A DNA stretch of 64,000 bases from CAMLJR01 sp964631955 (GCA_964631955.1 CAZWBA010000001.1:310001-374000), one strand, 5' to 3'. Counted from the stretch's first letter, positions 29,979 to 37,426 are shown. Program-made: numbers and translations. Notes: a model not told the origin generated them from the letters alone.

Positions 29979-31424
29979 ATGGATAAGATTCTGATAGTCG
30001 AAGACGAAGATGTGATCCGCAATGCGCTGCGCAGATTGCTGGAGCGCAATGGCTACGCGGTTTCCGAAGCGATGTCGGTGCAGAGCGCGGCCGACAATTT
30101 CATCCTCGACGATTTCCAGCTCATCATCAGCGATCTGCGCCTGCCCGGGGCACCGGGCACCGATCTCATCCAGAAAACCGAAGAAGTTCCCGTGCTGATC
30201 ATGACCAGCTACGCGAGCGTCCGGTCGGCTGTCGATTCGCTCAAGGCCGGGGCGGTCGATTACATCGCGAAACCTTTCAATCACGACGAAATGCTGGCCA
30301 CGGTCGCGCGCATCATTGCCGATAATCGCAACGATAGCGCCGAAGAAAGCAGATCCACCCCGCCGAAGCGCACCGTCAAGCGTGGCTCCCCACAGATGGG
30401 CGGCATGATCGGCAGCTGCAAACCCATGCTCAAGCTCTACGATCACATCAGGAAAGTGGCTCCCGCCAATACGACGGTACTCATTCACGGCGAAACAGGT
30501 ACCGGCAAGGAGCTGGTGGCCCGGGCCATTCATCAGCAGAGCAAACGCTTCGATAAACCGCTGATCTGCGTCAACTGCGCGGCAATCCCGGAAACCCTGA
30601 TCGAATCAGAGCTCTTCGGCTATGAAAAAGGGGCCTTCACCGGCGCCAATACCAACCGCATCGGACTCATCGAGGCCGCCGACGGCGGCACCCTGTTTCT
30701 TGATGAAATCGGCGAATTGCCGGTCGAGGCACAGGCGCGCCTGTTGCGCTTCATTCAGGAAAAGGAAATCCGTCAGATCGGCTCGGTGCAGTCGAAACAG
30801 GTCGATGTACGCCTGATTTGCGCGACACACCGCGACCTGCGCCTGCTGTGCGAACAAGGCAAATTCCGCCAGGATCTCTACTACCGCATCAATGTCATGC
30901 GACTGGTGCTGCCACCCCTGCGTGAACGCGGCAAGGACATTCTCGAAATCGCCGAAGTACTGCTGCAGAACCGCTGCGAAGAGCTCGGCAAGCCGCTACT
31001 GCATTTTTCGCCAAAAGCGATCCAGGCGATTACGACGTACAACTGGCCCGGCAATGTGCGCGAACTCGAAAATGTCGTCGAGCGGGCAGTCCTGCTGTGC
31101 GAAGGCGATGAAATCGATAACGACCTGCTCGACATCGATCTCGAGCTCGTCAATATCAATCAGTTGCGCGGCTCGGAACCCAGTCTCCTGACTGCAGCAG
31201 CGGATTTTGTGCCGAAGTCGCAGCCCATGGAAATCAGCAGCGACCCCGCCGAAGAGCTTTCGCTTGAGGATTATTTCCAGCGGTTTGTGCTGGAGCATCA
31301 GGACTCGATGAGCGAGACGGAACTCGCGCAGAAGCTTGGCGTCAGTCGCAAATGCCTGTGGGAGCGCCGTCAGCGACTGGGCATTCCACGCAAAAAAACC
31401 GCCAGCAAAGCCGCCGCCTCCTGA
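29979..31424 (+). CDS. cbrB: CbrB-type NtrC-family response regulator
   Basis: A 481-residue sigma-54 activator. The receiver has Asp52 (IISDLRLPG). The AAA+ domain has Walker A GETGTGKE, the sigma-54-contacting GAFTGA loop (YEKGAFTGANTNR) and LFLDEIGELP. The C-terminal helix-turn-helix is SETELAQKLGVSRKCLWERRQ. Pseudomonas CbrB is nearly the same length. The start is placed at the ATG at 29979 because MDKILIVEDED is the receiver beginning; the open frame extends back to cbrA without domain content. The two sigma-54 promoters directly downstream are its expected targets. Confidence 0.95.
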   Translation: MDKILIVEDEDVIRNALRRLLERNGYAVSEAMSVQSAADNFILDDFQLIISDLRLPGAPGTDLIQKTEEVPVLIMTSYASVRSAVDSLKAGAVDYIAKPFNHDEMLATVARIIADNRNDSAEESRSTPPKRTVKRGSPQMGGMIGSCKPMLKLYDHIRKVAPANTTVLIHGETGTGKELVARAIHQQSKRFDKPLICVNCAAIPETLIESELFGYEKGAFTGANTNRIGLIEAADGGTLFLDEIGELPVEAQARLLRFIQEKEIRQIGSVQSKQVDVRLICATHRDLRLLCEQGKFRQDLYYRINVMRLVLPPLRERGKDILEIAEVLLQNRCEELGKPLLHFSPKAIQAITTYNWPGNVRELENVVERAVLLCEGDEIDNDLLDIDLELVNINQLRGSEPSLLTAAADFVPKSQPMEISSDPAEELSLEDYFQRFVLEHQDSMSETELAQKLGVSRKCLWERRQRLGIPRKKTASKAAAS

Positions 31425-31478
31425 TCGATCCAGATTCGCGCTGTCGTAGCAGTTAAACCGGCCCTGTCAAATTCAGTG

Positions 31479-31527
31479 CGTTACCGTTTCGTTACAAATG
31501 TAACGTTTTCCGAGAAAGAGCGTAACA
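31479..31527 (+). promoter_or_regulatory. Putative CbrB upstream activating sequence, copy 1
   Basis: CGTTAC (31479-31484), 15 bp, GTAACG (31500-31505), 15 bp, CGTAACA (31521-31527). Published Pseudomonas CbrB sites have the form TGTTAC-N15-GTAACA, which differs only in the outer bases. An extra GTTAC lies at 31491. The last half-site ends 74 bp before the -24 GG. The identical array with the same spacings recurs at 31977. Confidence 0.82.
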
Positions 31528-31599
31528 ACACCCTCTCTTGCGCGCTTCGATCTTGCGCCCACTCAATCTCAACCAATTGAAATATAAAGAATTTTAAAG

Positions 31600-31616
31600 T
31601 TGGCACATCAAGTGCT
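31600..31616 (+). promoter_or_regulatory. Sigma-54 promoter of the first CrcZ-like sRNA
   Basis: TTGGCAC-ATCAA-GTGCT: a consensus -24 element (GG at 31602-31603) and a -12 GC at 31614-31615 with exactly 10 bp between. The expected start point is near 31627. It faces away from cbrB with the activator array upstream. Confidence 0.9.
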
Positions 31617-31626
31617 ATCTAATCGG

Positions 31627-31795
31627 TGTATTAAAATAACAACAAATAATAAAACAGGCTGATTAAGCTTTTTCCTAATAAGGGCAATCAGCTCAAAAAC
31701 AATAAAAAGATACAACCGATAATAAAAAGACACACACAATAAAATAAAAATACTCAAGTGAGACCTGGATGGGGAAGGAGACTTCCCCATTTGCA
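31627..31795 (+). ncRNA. crcZ: CrcZ-like small RNA 1 (Hfq/Crc decoy)
   Basis: A predicted transcript of about 165 nt between cbrB and pcnB, the position of crcZ in Pseudomonas. It carries several A-rich ARN runs: AACAACAAATAATAAAA (31639-31655), AAAAACAATAAAAAGA (31695-31710), AATAAAAAGA (31721-31730) and AATAAAATAAAAA (31738-31750). A stem GCTGATT / AATCAGC (31658-31664 with 31686-31692) separates the first two. The 3' end has ACTCAAG and AGACCTGGA and the terminator TGGGGAAG-GAGA-CTTCCCCA. CrcZ relieves catabolite repression by sequestering Hfq/Crc. Pseudomonas CrcZ is much longer (about 400 nt), so this is a compact form. The 5' and 3' ends are inferred. Confidence 0.85.
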
Positions 31796-31798
31796 TTT
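31770..31798 (+). terminator. Terminator of CrcZ-like sRNA 1
   Basis: An 8-bp stem TGGGGAAG / CTTCCCCA with a GAGA loop (31770-31789), followed by TTTGCATTT. The T-run is interrupted, so termination may be partial. Confidence 0.75.
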
Positions 31799-31855
31799 AA
31801 GCTCCCTGCACGTTGATGACAGCTCTGCCGGCCTCGCGATCGCCTTCCTATCCCA

Positions 31856-31926
31856 ATGAGTTCTCGTATCTCGATTAGCTCTCGTAACTGGATTAGCTCG
31901 ATTAGCTCCCCATATCTCGATTAGTT
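31856..31926. repeat. Degenerate tandem repeat between the two sRNA units
   Basis: Four copies of a short unit around GATTAG(C/T)T: TCGATTAGCTC, TGGATTAGCTC, TCGATTAGCTC and TCGATTAGTT, interspersed with TCTCGTA and CATATC. No coding potential is seen. Confidence 0.65.
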
Positions 31927-31976
31927 TTCTCCGGCGACTTCGGTTGGATCGATGGGGTCTGGCGGGCAAATTCAAT

Positions 31977-32025
31977 CGTTACCTTTAGGGCCGACCCGTA
32001 ACGTAATACGTGAAAGTACGTAACA
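31977..32025 (+). promoter_or_regulatory. Putative CbrB upstream activating sequence, copy 2
   Basis: CGTTAC (31977-31982), 15 bp, GTAACG (31998-32003), 15 bp, CGTAACA (32019-32025). The three half-sites and both spacings are identical to the first array, while the spacer sequences differ. The array ends 75 bp before the -24 GG of the second promoter. Confidence 0.82.
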
Positions 32026-32098
32026 CTTGGAGCCAAAGTGCCTTTTTCCACATGCTGATTCGCTCATATAAACCCTTGTTTTATAAGCACTCCCAAAG

Positions 32099-32115
32099 CT
32101 GGCATGATGACTGCT
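32099..32115 (+). promoter_or_regulatory. Sigma-54 promoter of the second CrcZ-like sRNA
   Basis: CTGGCAT-GATGA-CTGCT: GG at 32101-32102 and GC at 32113-32114 with exactly 10 bp between. The -24 box differs from consensus at its last base. The expected start point is near 32126. Confidence 0.87.
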
Positions 32116-32125
32116 ATGACGACAG

Positions 32126-32210
32126 CATAATAAAAATAATGATCCTTTATTCGACAATAAAAATAATGACACTCAAGAGACCTGGAGGGGAAAGATACTT
32201 TCCCCTTCTT
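32126..32210 (+). ncRNA. CrcZ-like small RNA 2 (short paralogue)
   Basis: A predicted transcript of about 85 nt. It holds two ARN runs (AATAAAAATAATG at 32129-32141 and AATAAAAATAATGA at 32156-32169). The same 3' block as sRNA 1 follows (ACTCAAG, AGACCTGGA), ending in the hairpin GGGGAAAG-ATA-CTTTCCCC and TTCTT. Promoter type, activator array and 3' end match sRNA 1, so it is a tandem duplicate whose transcribed part has shrunk. Pseudomonas species have second copies (CrcY, CrcX), but I know of none placed in tandem here. Transcription is predicted, not shown. Confidence 0.8.
32187..32210 (+). terminator. Terminator of CrcZ-like sRNA 2
   Basis: An 8-bp perfect stem GGGGAAAG / CTTTCCCC with an ATA loop, followed by TTCTT. 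Confidence 0.78.
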
Positions 32211-32323
32211 CCCCACCCCTAGCGCTCCCTCTCCAGCAGACTGATTCCTAATCCGATCAAGGCCCTGTGTTAGAATCGGCCGCGTTTGCCTGCTCAACCC
32301 CTAACCAAAAAGAGAATTCCTGC

Positions 32324-33700
32324 TTGAACTGGCTTAAAACCGTATGGCGACTTTTCCGTGCGCAGCCATCGCCGGGAGCCGCCAGATTGACGTCTCATAA
32401 AAACAATATGATTCCGACCATTATTCCGCGCGATCAACACGCCATTTCACGCAAGCTCATCAGCTCTGGCGCACTCAAGGTTATCGCCAGGCTGCGGGCG
32501 GCGGGATACCAGGCTTACCTGGTCGGTGGCGGCGTTCGGGATTTGCTGCTGGGAGGGCATCCCAAGGACTTCGATGTCGCCACCGATGCCCTGCCCGAGC
32601 AAATCCGCGAACTGTTTCGCGGCAGCCGCATCATCGGCCGCCGTTTCAAAATCGTCCATGTGAGAATCGGCGGTGAAATCATCGAAGTCACCACGTTTCG
32701 CGGCGATCACACGGTAGATAACGAAAGCAACGCACAACATGCCGCGCGCAACGAGGATGGCATGCTGCTGCGCGACAATGTCTACGGCACGATGGCCGAA
32801 GACGCCATCCGCCGCGACTTCACCATCAACGCGCTTTACTACACCACGGAAAACTTTGCCGTCCACGATTACACCGGCGGCATGAACGATTTGCAAAACC
32901 GCAAAATCCGCATTATCGGCGATGCCTCGACCCGCTATCGCGAAGACCCCGTGCGTATGCTGCGCGCGGCGCGCTTCGCGGCGAAGCTCGATTTCACGCT
33001 GGAGGAAGGCACCGCCGCCCCCTTGCACGAGCTCGCTCATTTACTGGGCAATGTTCCGCCAGCGCGCATGTTCGATGAAGTGCTGAAGCTGTTCATGGCG
33101 GGCCATGGTGTCGCCACTTACAGGAAGTTATGTGAACACGAGTTATTTGCGCCGCTCTTTCCGGCGACCACGGCGGCGATCAGCGAAGGCCAGCCCGCAG
33201 CCGAAGCCTTGATCGAGCATGCGTTACGCAACACCGACTTGCGTATCGCCCAGGAAAAGCCCGTCACCCCGGCCTTCATCTACAGCGCCCTGCTCTGGCC
33301 TGCGCTGCAGCGGGAGTTCAGCGCGCTGACGGCGCAGGGTGTTCCGGAATCGGTCGCCCGCCAGCAGGCGGCGCAGATAACGCTCGATCGACAGCAGCAG
33401 CACACGGGTATTCCTCGACGATTCAGTCACCCCATGCGCGAGATCTGGGAACTGCAGCCTCGCCTGGAACGCCGGGATGCACGTCGTGTTACCTCGTTAC
33501 TCGAGCACCCACGTTTTCGCGCAGCCTATGATTTCCTGTTACTGCGGGAGCAGGCGGAGGAAATCGTCAGTGAAGCCGGCGCGTGGTGGACAGAGTTTCT
33601 GGGGGCCGACGAAGATCAGCGCGAGCGGTTCCTCCGCCAATCCGCGGCACGGCATATCAACGCTGCCGGACGCCCACGCAAACCGCGCACCGTCTCGTGA
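32324..33700 (+). CDS. pcnB: Poly(A) polymerase I
   Basis: The nucleotidyltransferase that adds poly(A) tails to RNA 3' ends and so promotes decay. The head domain is clear: YLVGGGVRDLLLGGHPKDFDVAT (catalytic DxD), then RRDFTINALYY and YREDPVRMLRAARFAAKL. The C terminus is basic (RPRKPRT). The start is uncertain. TTG at 32324 gives an N terminus (NWLKTVWRLFRA) similar in style to Pseudomonas PcnB and has AGAG upstream; ATG at 32408 and GTG at 32267 are alternatives. It is followed by folK with a 1-bp gap. Confidence 0.93.
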   Translation: MNWLKTVWRLFRAQPSPGAARLTSHKNNMIPTIIPRDQHAISRKLISSGALKVIARLRAAGYQAYLVGGGVRDLLLGGHPKDFDVATDALPEQIRELFRGSRIIGRRFKIVHVRIGGEIIEVTTFRGDHTVDNESNAQHAARNEDGMLLRDNVYGTMAEDAIRRDFTINALYYTTENFAVHDYTGGMNDLQNRKIRIIGDASTRYREDPVRMLRAARFAAKLDFTLEEGTAAPLHELAHLLGNVPPARMFDEVLKLFMAGHGVATYRKLCEHELFAPLFPATTAAISEGQPAAEALIEHALRNTDLRIAQEKPVTPAFIYSALLWPALQREFSALTAQGVPESVARQQAAQITLDRQQQHTGIPRRFSHPMREIWELQPRLERRDARRVTSLLEHPRFRAAYDFLLLREQAEEIVSEAGAWWTEFLGADEDQRERFLRQSAARHINAAGRPRKPRTVS

Positions 33701-33701
33701 C

Positions 33702-34193
33702 ATGACGATGGGAAATATCCGCTGCTTCATCGGCTTCGGCAGCAATCTCGACGAGCCTGCGATGCAAATCCGGCGGGCACTCGACGCACTGAAAGGGCTG
33801 GTCGATTCGAAACTCGGCAGGATTTCCTGTCTGTACCGCAATCCTGCAATCGGTCCGGGACAGCAACCGGATTATCTCAACGGTGTCGCCGAGCTGCACA
33901 CCTCGCTCGATGCGCTGACCGTGTTATCACACCTGCAGGACATTGAACTCGCCCAGGGCCGCGTGCGCACTGAACGCTGGGGCGCCCGCACGCTGGATCT
34001 CGACCTGCTGTTATACGGCGAGGCGATCATCGACCTGCCGCAACTGCAGATTCCGCACCCGCGCCTGCAGGAGCGCAATTTCGTGCTCTACCCGTTGCAC
34101 GACATCGCCCCCGACCTGATGCTGCCCCGTGGCACTTCATTGCGCTCGCTATTAGACTGCTGCTCCAGCGCCGGTCTCACGCGAATAAGCTAG
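33702..34193 (+). CDS. folK: HPPK, 6-hydroxymethyl-dihydropterin pyrophosphokinase
   Basis: A 163-residue enzyme of folate synthesis that transfers pyrophosphate from ATP to 6-hydroxymethyl-7,8-dihydropterin. Motifs: FIGFGSNLDEP at the N terminus, the WGARTLDLDLLLYG loop that binds Mg-ATP, and IPHPRLQERNFVLYPL. Start ATG at 33702 is 1 bp after the pcnB stop, so translation is coupled; a second ATG two codons later is possible. The pcnB-folK pair is conserved in gammaproteobacteria. Confidence 0.96.
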   Translation: MTMGNIRCFIGFGSNLDEPAMQIRRALDALKGLVDSKLGRISCLYRNPAIGPGQQPDYLNGVAELHTSLDALTVLSHLQDIELAQGRVRTERWGARTLDLDLLLYGEAIIDLPQLQIPHPRLQERNFVLYPLHDIAPDLMLPRGTSLRSLLDCCSSAGLTRIS

Positions 34194-34215
34194 CCGGATC
34201 CGGACGAATCATTCT

Positions 34216-34935
34216 GTGAGAATCCCCGTGCCTTTCGATTCAAAGCCTGTGCATCCCGATTCAAAACCCGCGCATTTCGATTCAAAAAAAGCCGATATTC
34301 CCGCGCTGCAATTCGTGGCCGTCGAGGGTCCGATCGGCGTCGGCAAGACCACGCTCGCGAAACGCCTCGCGGCAACGTTCAATCGGGAAGTATTGCTTGA
34401 GCAAGCCGAGCAAAATCCGTTTCTCGAACGCTTCTACAAAAACCCGAAGCAATCGGCACTGGCGACGCAGTTATTCTTTCTGTTTCAGCGCGCGCAGCAA
34501 ATTCAGGATTTGCGCCAGGGCGATTTGTTTTCACCGGCGCATGTGACTGATTTCCTGATCGCGAAAGATCCATTGTTTGCGCGCATCAACCTCGATGCCG
34601 ACGAATTTGCGCTCTACGAAAAGGTCTACGAGCAACTCACGCTCGACGCGCCCACTCCCGATCTGGTGATTTATCTGCAGGCGCCCACCGATGTACTGAT
34701 GCAGCGCGTGCGTCAGCGCGGCATCGGCTACGAACAATCGATCGATGCGAATTACCTCGACAAAATCAATGCTGCCTACAGTGAATTTTTTCTGTATTAC
34801 GACGATGCTCCCTTGCTGATCGTCAATGCCGCACAAATCGATTTTGCCCACAGCGATGACGACTTCGCCCTCTTGCTGGAGCGAATCTGCTCGATCCGTC
34901 ACGGCCGTCACTTCTTCAACCCCGCCGTACTCTGA
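34216..34935 (+). CDS. Deoxynucleoside kinase family protein
   Basis: A 239-residue kinase of the deoxyguanosine/deoxyadenosine/deoxycytidine kinase family, for nucleoside salvage. It has P-loop VEGPIGVGKTTLAK, the substrate-helix segment EQNPFLERFYKNP, and the LID-side PDLVIYLQAPTDVLMQRVRQRG. The exact base specificity cannot be read. The N terminus carries an odd repeated leader (FDSKPVHPDSKPAHFDSK) encoded by an imperfect DNA repeat; the kinase fold itself begins near residue 34. The GTG at 34216 is the longest start. It sits between folK and panB. Confidence 0.9.
   Translation: MRIPVPFDSKPVHPDSKPAHFDSKKADIPALQFVAVEGPIGVGKTTLAKRLAATFNREVLLEQAEQNPFLERFYKNPKQSALATQLFFLFQRAQQIQDLRQGDLFSPAHVTDFLIAKDPLFARINLDADEFALYEKVYEQLTLDAPTPDLVIYLQAPTDVLMQRVRQRGIGYEQSIDANYLDKINAAYSEFFLYYDDAPLLIVNAAQIDFAHSDDDFALLLERICSIRHGRHFFNPAVL
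34234..34290. repeat. Repeat encoding the DSKP leader of the nucleoside kinase
   Basis: Three copies of CGATTCAAA spaced 20-25 bp apart, separated by CCNGYGCAT-type sequence, encode FDSK, PDSK and FDSK. It is either a coding micro-repeat or untranslated leader if the true start is internal. Confidence 0.55.
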
Positions 34936-34954
34936 TCGCTCTCTGCGCAGATCT

Positions 34955-34996
34955 CATGTAAACCCTTCGCCATGTAAACCCATCGCCATGCAAACC
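34955..34996. repeat. 16-bp tandem repeat upstream of panB
   Basis: CATGTAAACCCTTCGC, CATGTAAACCCATCGC and CATGCAAACC follow one another exactly, period 16. It lies in the 120-bp gap between the nucleoside kinase and panB. Confidence 0.8.
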
Positions 34997-35055
34997 TATT
35001 GTGTCGGCGGGCAGGTTTGCGCAAACTCTCCCGCTCCCGATTTGAGGTCGTCGCC

Positions 35056-35847
35056 ATGTCCAGAATCAGCGTCACGCAACTGCAGGCCAGAAAAGCCAAT
35101 GGCGAAAAATTTGCGGTGATCACAGCCTACGACGCGCTGTTCGCGAAGGCGGCCTCGGACGCGGGCATCGAAGTCATTCTGGTCGGCGATTCGCTCGGCA
35201 TGGCGTGGCAGGGACAGGACAGCACGCTGCCCGTCACCCTCGACGATATGGCCTACCACATCGCCGCGGTAAAGCGCGGGCGGCCGGATTCGCTCATCAT
35301 CGGCGACCTCCCGTTCGGCACTTACATGACGCCCCCGCAGGCAATGGATAGCGCCGCGCGCCTGATGCAGGCCGGCGCGCAGGCGGTGAAGCTGGAAGGC
35401 GGCACCTGGCTGCTCGAAACCATCCGTCTGCTGACCGAGCGCGGCATGCCGGTGTGCGCGCACCTGGGCCTCACGCCGCAGTCGGTCAACCTGTTTGGTG
35501 GCTACAAGATTCAGGGGCGCACACCCGAGCAGGCGCAGCGCATCATCGACGATGCCAAGGCAGTGGAAGCGGCGGGCGCGGTCATGCTCGTCGTCGAGTG
35601 TGTGCCCAGACAGCTGGGGCAGGCGATCAGCGAAGCGCTGCAGATCCCTGTCATCGGCATCGGCGCGGGTCCGGCTACCGATGCGCAGGTGCTGGTGTTA
35701 CCCGACATGCTGGGCCTGAATGCAAAACCGCCCCGCTTCGTTCGCAATTTCATGCAGGGCGCGGGCAGTATCCAGCAGGCTTTGGCCGATTATCGAAATG
35801 CGGTCGTGACGGGTAACTTCCCCGCTGCCGAACATTGTTTCGATTGA
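35056..35847 (+). CDS. panB: 3-methyl-2-oxobutanoate hydroxymethyltransferase
   Basis: The first step of pantothenate synthesis: transfer of a hydroxymethyl group from methylene-tetrahydrofolate to alpha-ketoisovalerate. The 263 residues show the TIM-barrel family motifs YDALFAKAASDAG, ILVGDSLGM, KLEGG, HLGLTPQSV and IGIGAGPATDAQVLVLPD. Start ATG at 35056 has GAGG 8 nt upstream; an earlier in-frame start would add 19 unrelated residues. The adjacent folK makes a precursor of the folate cofactor used here. Confidence 0.96.
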   Translation: MSRISVTQLQARKANGEKFAVITAYDALFAKAASDAGIEVILVGDSLGMAWQGQDSTLPVTLDDMAYHIAAVKRGRPDSLIIGDLPFGTYMTPPQAMDSAARLMQAGAQAVKLEGGTWLLETIRLLTERGMPVCAHLGLTPQSVNLFGGYKIQGRTPEQAQRIIDDAKAVEAAGAVMLVVECVPRQLGQAISEALQIPVIGIGAGPATDAQVLVLPDMLGLNAKPPRFVRNFMQGAGSIQQALADYRNAVVTGNFPAAEHCFD

Positions 35848-35933
35848 TTGCGGTAACTTCGTATTGAGATTTATTGATACGAGGCCACACTTCTGAGCAT
35901 GCAGCAACATCTGCACAATTTTGTGCTTCTTTA

Positions 35934-35962
35934 GGTAACAAACGAATGAAAATTTTGTTACC
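35934..35962. promoter_or_regulatory. Dyad GGTAACAAA-N11-TTTGTTACC upstream of panC
   Basis: A perfect 9-bp inverted repeat (35934-35942 and 35954-35962) ends 8 bp before the -35 element of the putative panC promoter. It could be an operator. It shares GTAAC/GTTAC cores with the CbrB arrays but in the opposite orientation and with different spacing, so I do not call it a CbrB site. Confidence 0.5.
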
Positions 35963-35970
35963 AAAAATTG

Positions 35971-35999
35971 TTGAACGCCCTATATGATTGCGGCATACT
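35971..35999 (+). promoter_or_regulatory. Putative sigma-70 promoter for panCD
   Basis: TTGAAC, a 17-bp spacer and CATACT. It lies 130 bp before the panC start and just after the dyad. It suggests that panC and panD are transcribed separately from panB. Confidence 0.55.
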
Positions 36000-36130
36000 C
36001 TGCCGCCTCCGGCCCACTGCACAGATAATGTGCAACCTCGCCAGAGCGGAACTGATACTCCAGGGGACAGTGATACACGGACTGGAACACTGTTATCGAT
36101 GTCGAACATCCGGCGGGATCATTGCGTGAT

Positions 36131-37015
36131 ATGAAAGTATTCGCCCAGACCGCAACGCTGCGCACTGCCATCGCCGCCGAAAAGCGCTCCGGCAAGCGCA
36201 TTGCTTTTGTTCCGACGATGGGCAACCTGCACGAAGGCCATATTCAGCTCGTCCATCGTGCCCACAGGGAAGCGGATATCGTCGTTGTCAGCATTTTCGT
36301 AAACCCGCTTCAGTTCGGCCCGACCGAAGATCTCGATAAATATCCCCGCACGCTCGCCGCTGACAAGGAAAAGCTGTTCGCTGCCGGCGCCAATTACCTG
36401 TTCGTTCCCACCGTCGAGGAAATGTACCCCAACGGCATGGAGTCACAGGTCAAAGTCAGTGTTCCCGACCTGTCCGATACGCTTTGTGGCAGCAGTCGTC
36501 CCGGTCACTTCACCGGCGTTGCTACCGTTGTCACCAAGCTGCTCCAGATCGTGCAGCCCGATGTGGCCATTTTTGGCGAGAAGGATTTTCAGCAGCTGGC
36601 GATCATCCGCAAGCTCACCGGCGATCTGTGCATGCCGATCACGATTATCGGCGAGCAGACTGCCCGCGCCGTCGATGGCCTCGCGCTGAGCTCGCGCAAT
36701 GGCTATCTGACCGAGGAAGAACGCCGCGTCGCCCCCGTATTGCACCGCGCCCTGCAGGATTGCCGTGCGGCGATCGCCTGCGGTTTCGACAGTTACGGCG
36801 ACCTCGAACAATACGCCGTGGATTCGCTGCGCAATGCAGGCTTCAGACCCGACTATGTCTCCGTGCGTGACGCCTATACTTTGGGCCCGGTCACGCTCGA
36901 CACCGAAAAGCTTGTCATTCTGGCCGCAGCCTATTTAGGTCGCACCCGCCTGATCGACAACGTGACTCTCAACCTCAATCCCAGCCAGGACTGGGGCATG
37001 CTCGCCACCGTTTAA
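36131..37015 (+). CDS. panC: Pantothenate synthetase (pantoate-beta-alanine ligase)
   Basis: A 294-residue ATP-dependent ligase joining pantoate and beta-alanine. The HIGH-like motif is FVPTMGNLHEGHIQLV, followed by VSIFVNPLQFGPTEDL, FGEKDFQQL and the KMSKS-like LSSRNGYL. Start is the ATG at 36131 (KVFAQT...); a TTG three codons earlier is possible but no strong ribosome-binding site favours either. It is 283 bp after panB, with its own candidate promoter, and 30 bp before panD. Confidence 0.96.
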   Translation: MKVFAQTATLRTAIAAEKRSGKRIAFVPTMGNLHEGHIQLVHRAHREADIVVVSIFVNPLQFGPTEDLDKYPRTLAADKEKLFAAGANYLFVPTVEEMYPNGMESQVKVSVPDLSDTLCGSSRPGHFTGVATVVTKLLQIVQPDVAIFGEKDFQQLAIIRKLTGDLCMPITIIGEQTARAVDGLALSSRNGYLTEEERRVAPVLHRALQDCRAAIACGFDSYGDLEQYAVDSLRNAGFRPDYVSVRDAYTLGPVTLDTEKLVILAAAYLGRTRLIDNVTLNLNPSQDWGMLATV

Positions 37016-37045
37016 GCGGTTGCAGCGATCGCCCGAGGAATTCGT

Positions 37046-37426
37046 ATGCAATCAATCATGCTCAAATGCAAACTCCACAAGGCCCGCGTCACCCACGCCG
37101 TACTGCATTACGAGGGCTCCTGTGCCATCGATGGCCGCCTGCTCGATATGGCCGGCATTCGCGAGTATGAGCAAATCCAGATTTACAACATCACCAATGG
37201 CGAGCGCTTCACGACTTACGCCATTCGTGGCGAAGAGGGCTCCGGCATTATCTCGATCAACGGCGCCGCCGCACACAAAGCCAACGTAAGCGATGTCATC
37301 ATCATTTGCGCGTACGCCAGCTACACCGAAACCGAACTCATCAACTTCAAGCCGCGCCTGATCTATCTGAATGAAGATAACAGCGTGAGCCATTCCGCCA
37401 ACGCCATGCCGCTGCAGGTGGCGTGA
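37046..37426 (+). CDS. panD: Aspartate 1-decarboxylase (proenzyme)
   Basis: 126 residues. It makes beta-alanine from aspartate and self-cleaves at Gly-Ser to generate the pyruvoyl group; the site is visible in HYEGSCAIDG (Gly24-Ser25). The catalytic Lys and Tyr regions (MLKCKLHKARVTHA and FTTYAIRG) are present. GAGGAATTCGT precedes the ATG. With panB and panC it completes pantothenate synthesis except for ketopantoate reduction. A strong terminator follows. Confidence 0.97.
   Translation: MQSIMLKCKLHKARVTHAVLHYEGSCAIDGRLLDMAGIREYEQIQIYNITNGERFTTYAIRGEEGSGIISINGAAAHKANVSDVIIICAYASYTETELINFKPRLIYLNEDNSVSHSANAMPLQVA

Noticed and set aside
31608..31796. 62-codon leftward open frame over the first sRNA
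   Set aside because: It is the complement of the A-rich sRNA, giving a Phe/Leu/Ile-rich product without a start signal; the RNA interpretation explains the sequence better.
31425..32323. CRISPR-like array between cbrB and pcnB
   Set aside because: The repeated elements are two copies of a regulatory unit and short degenerate repeats without regular spacers.
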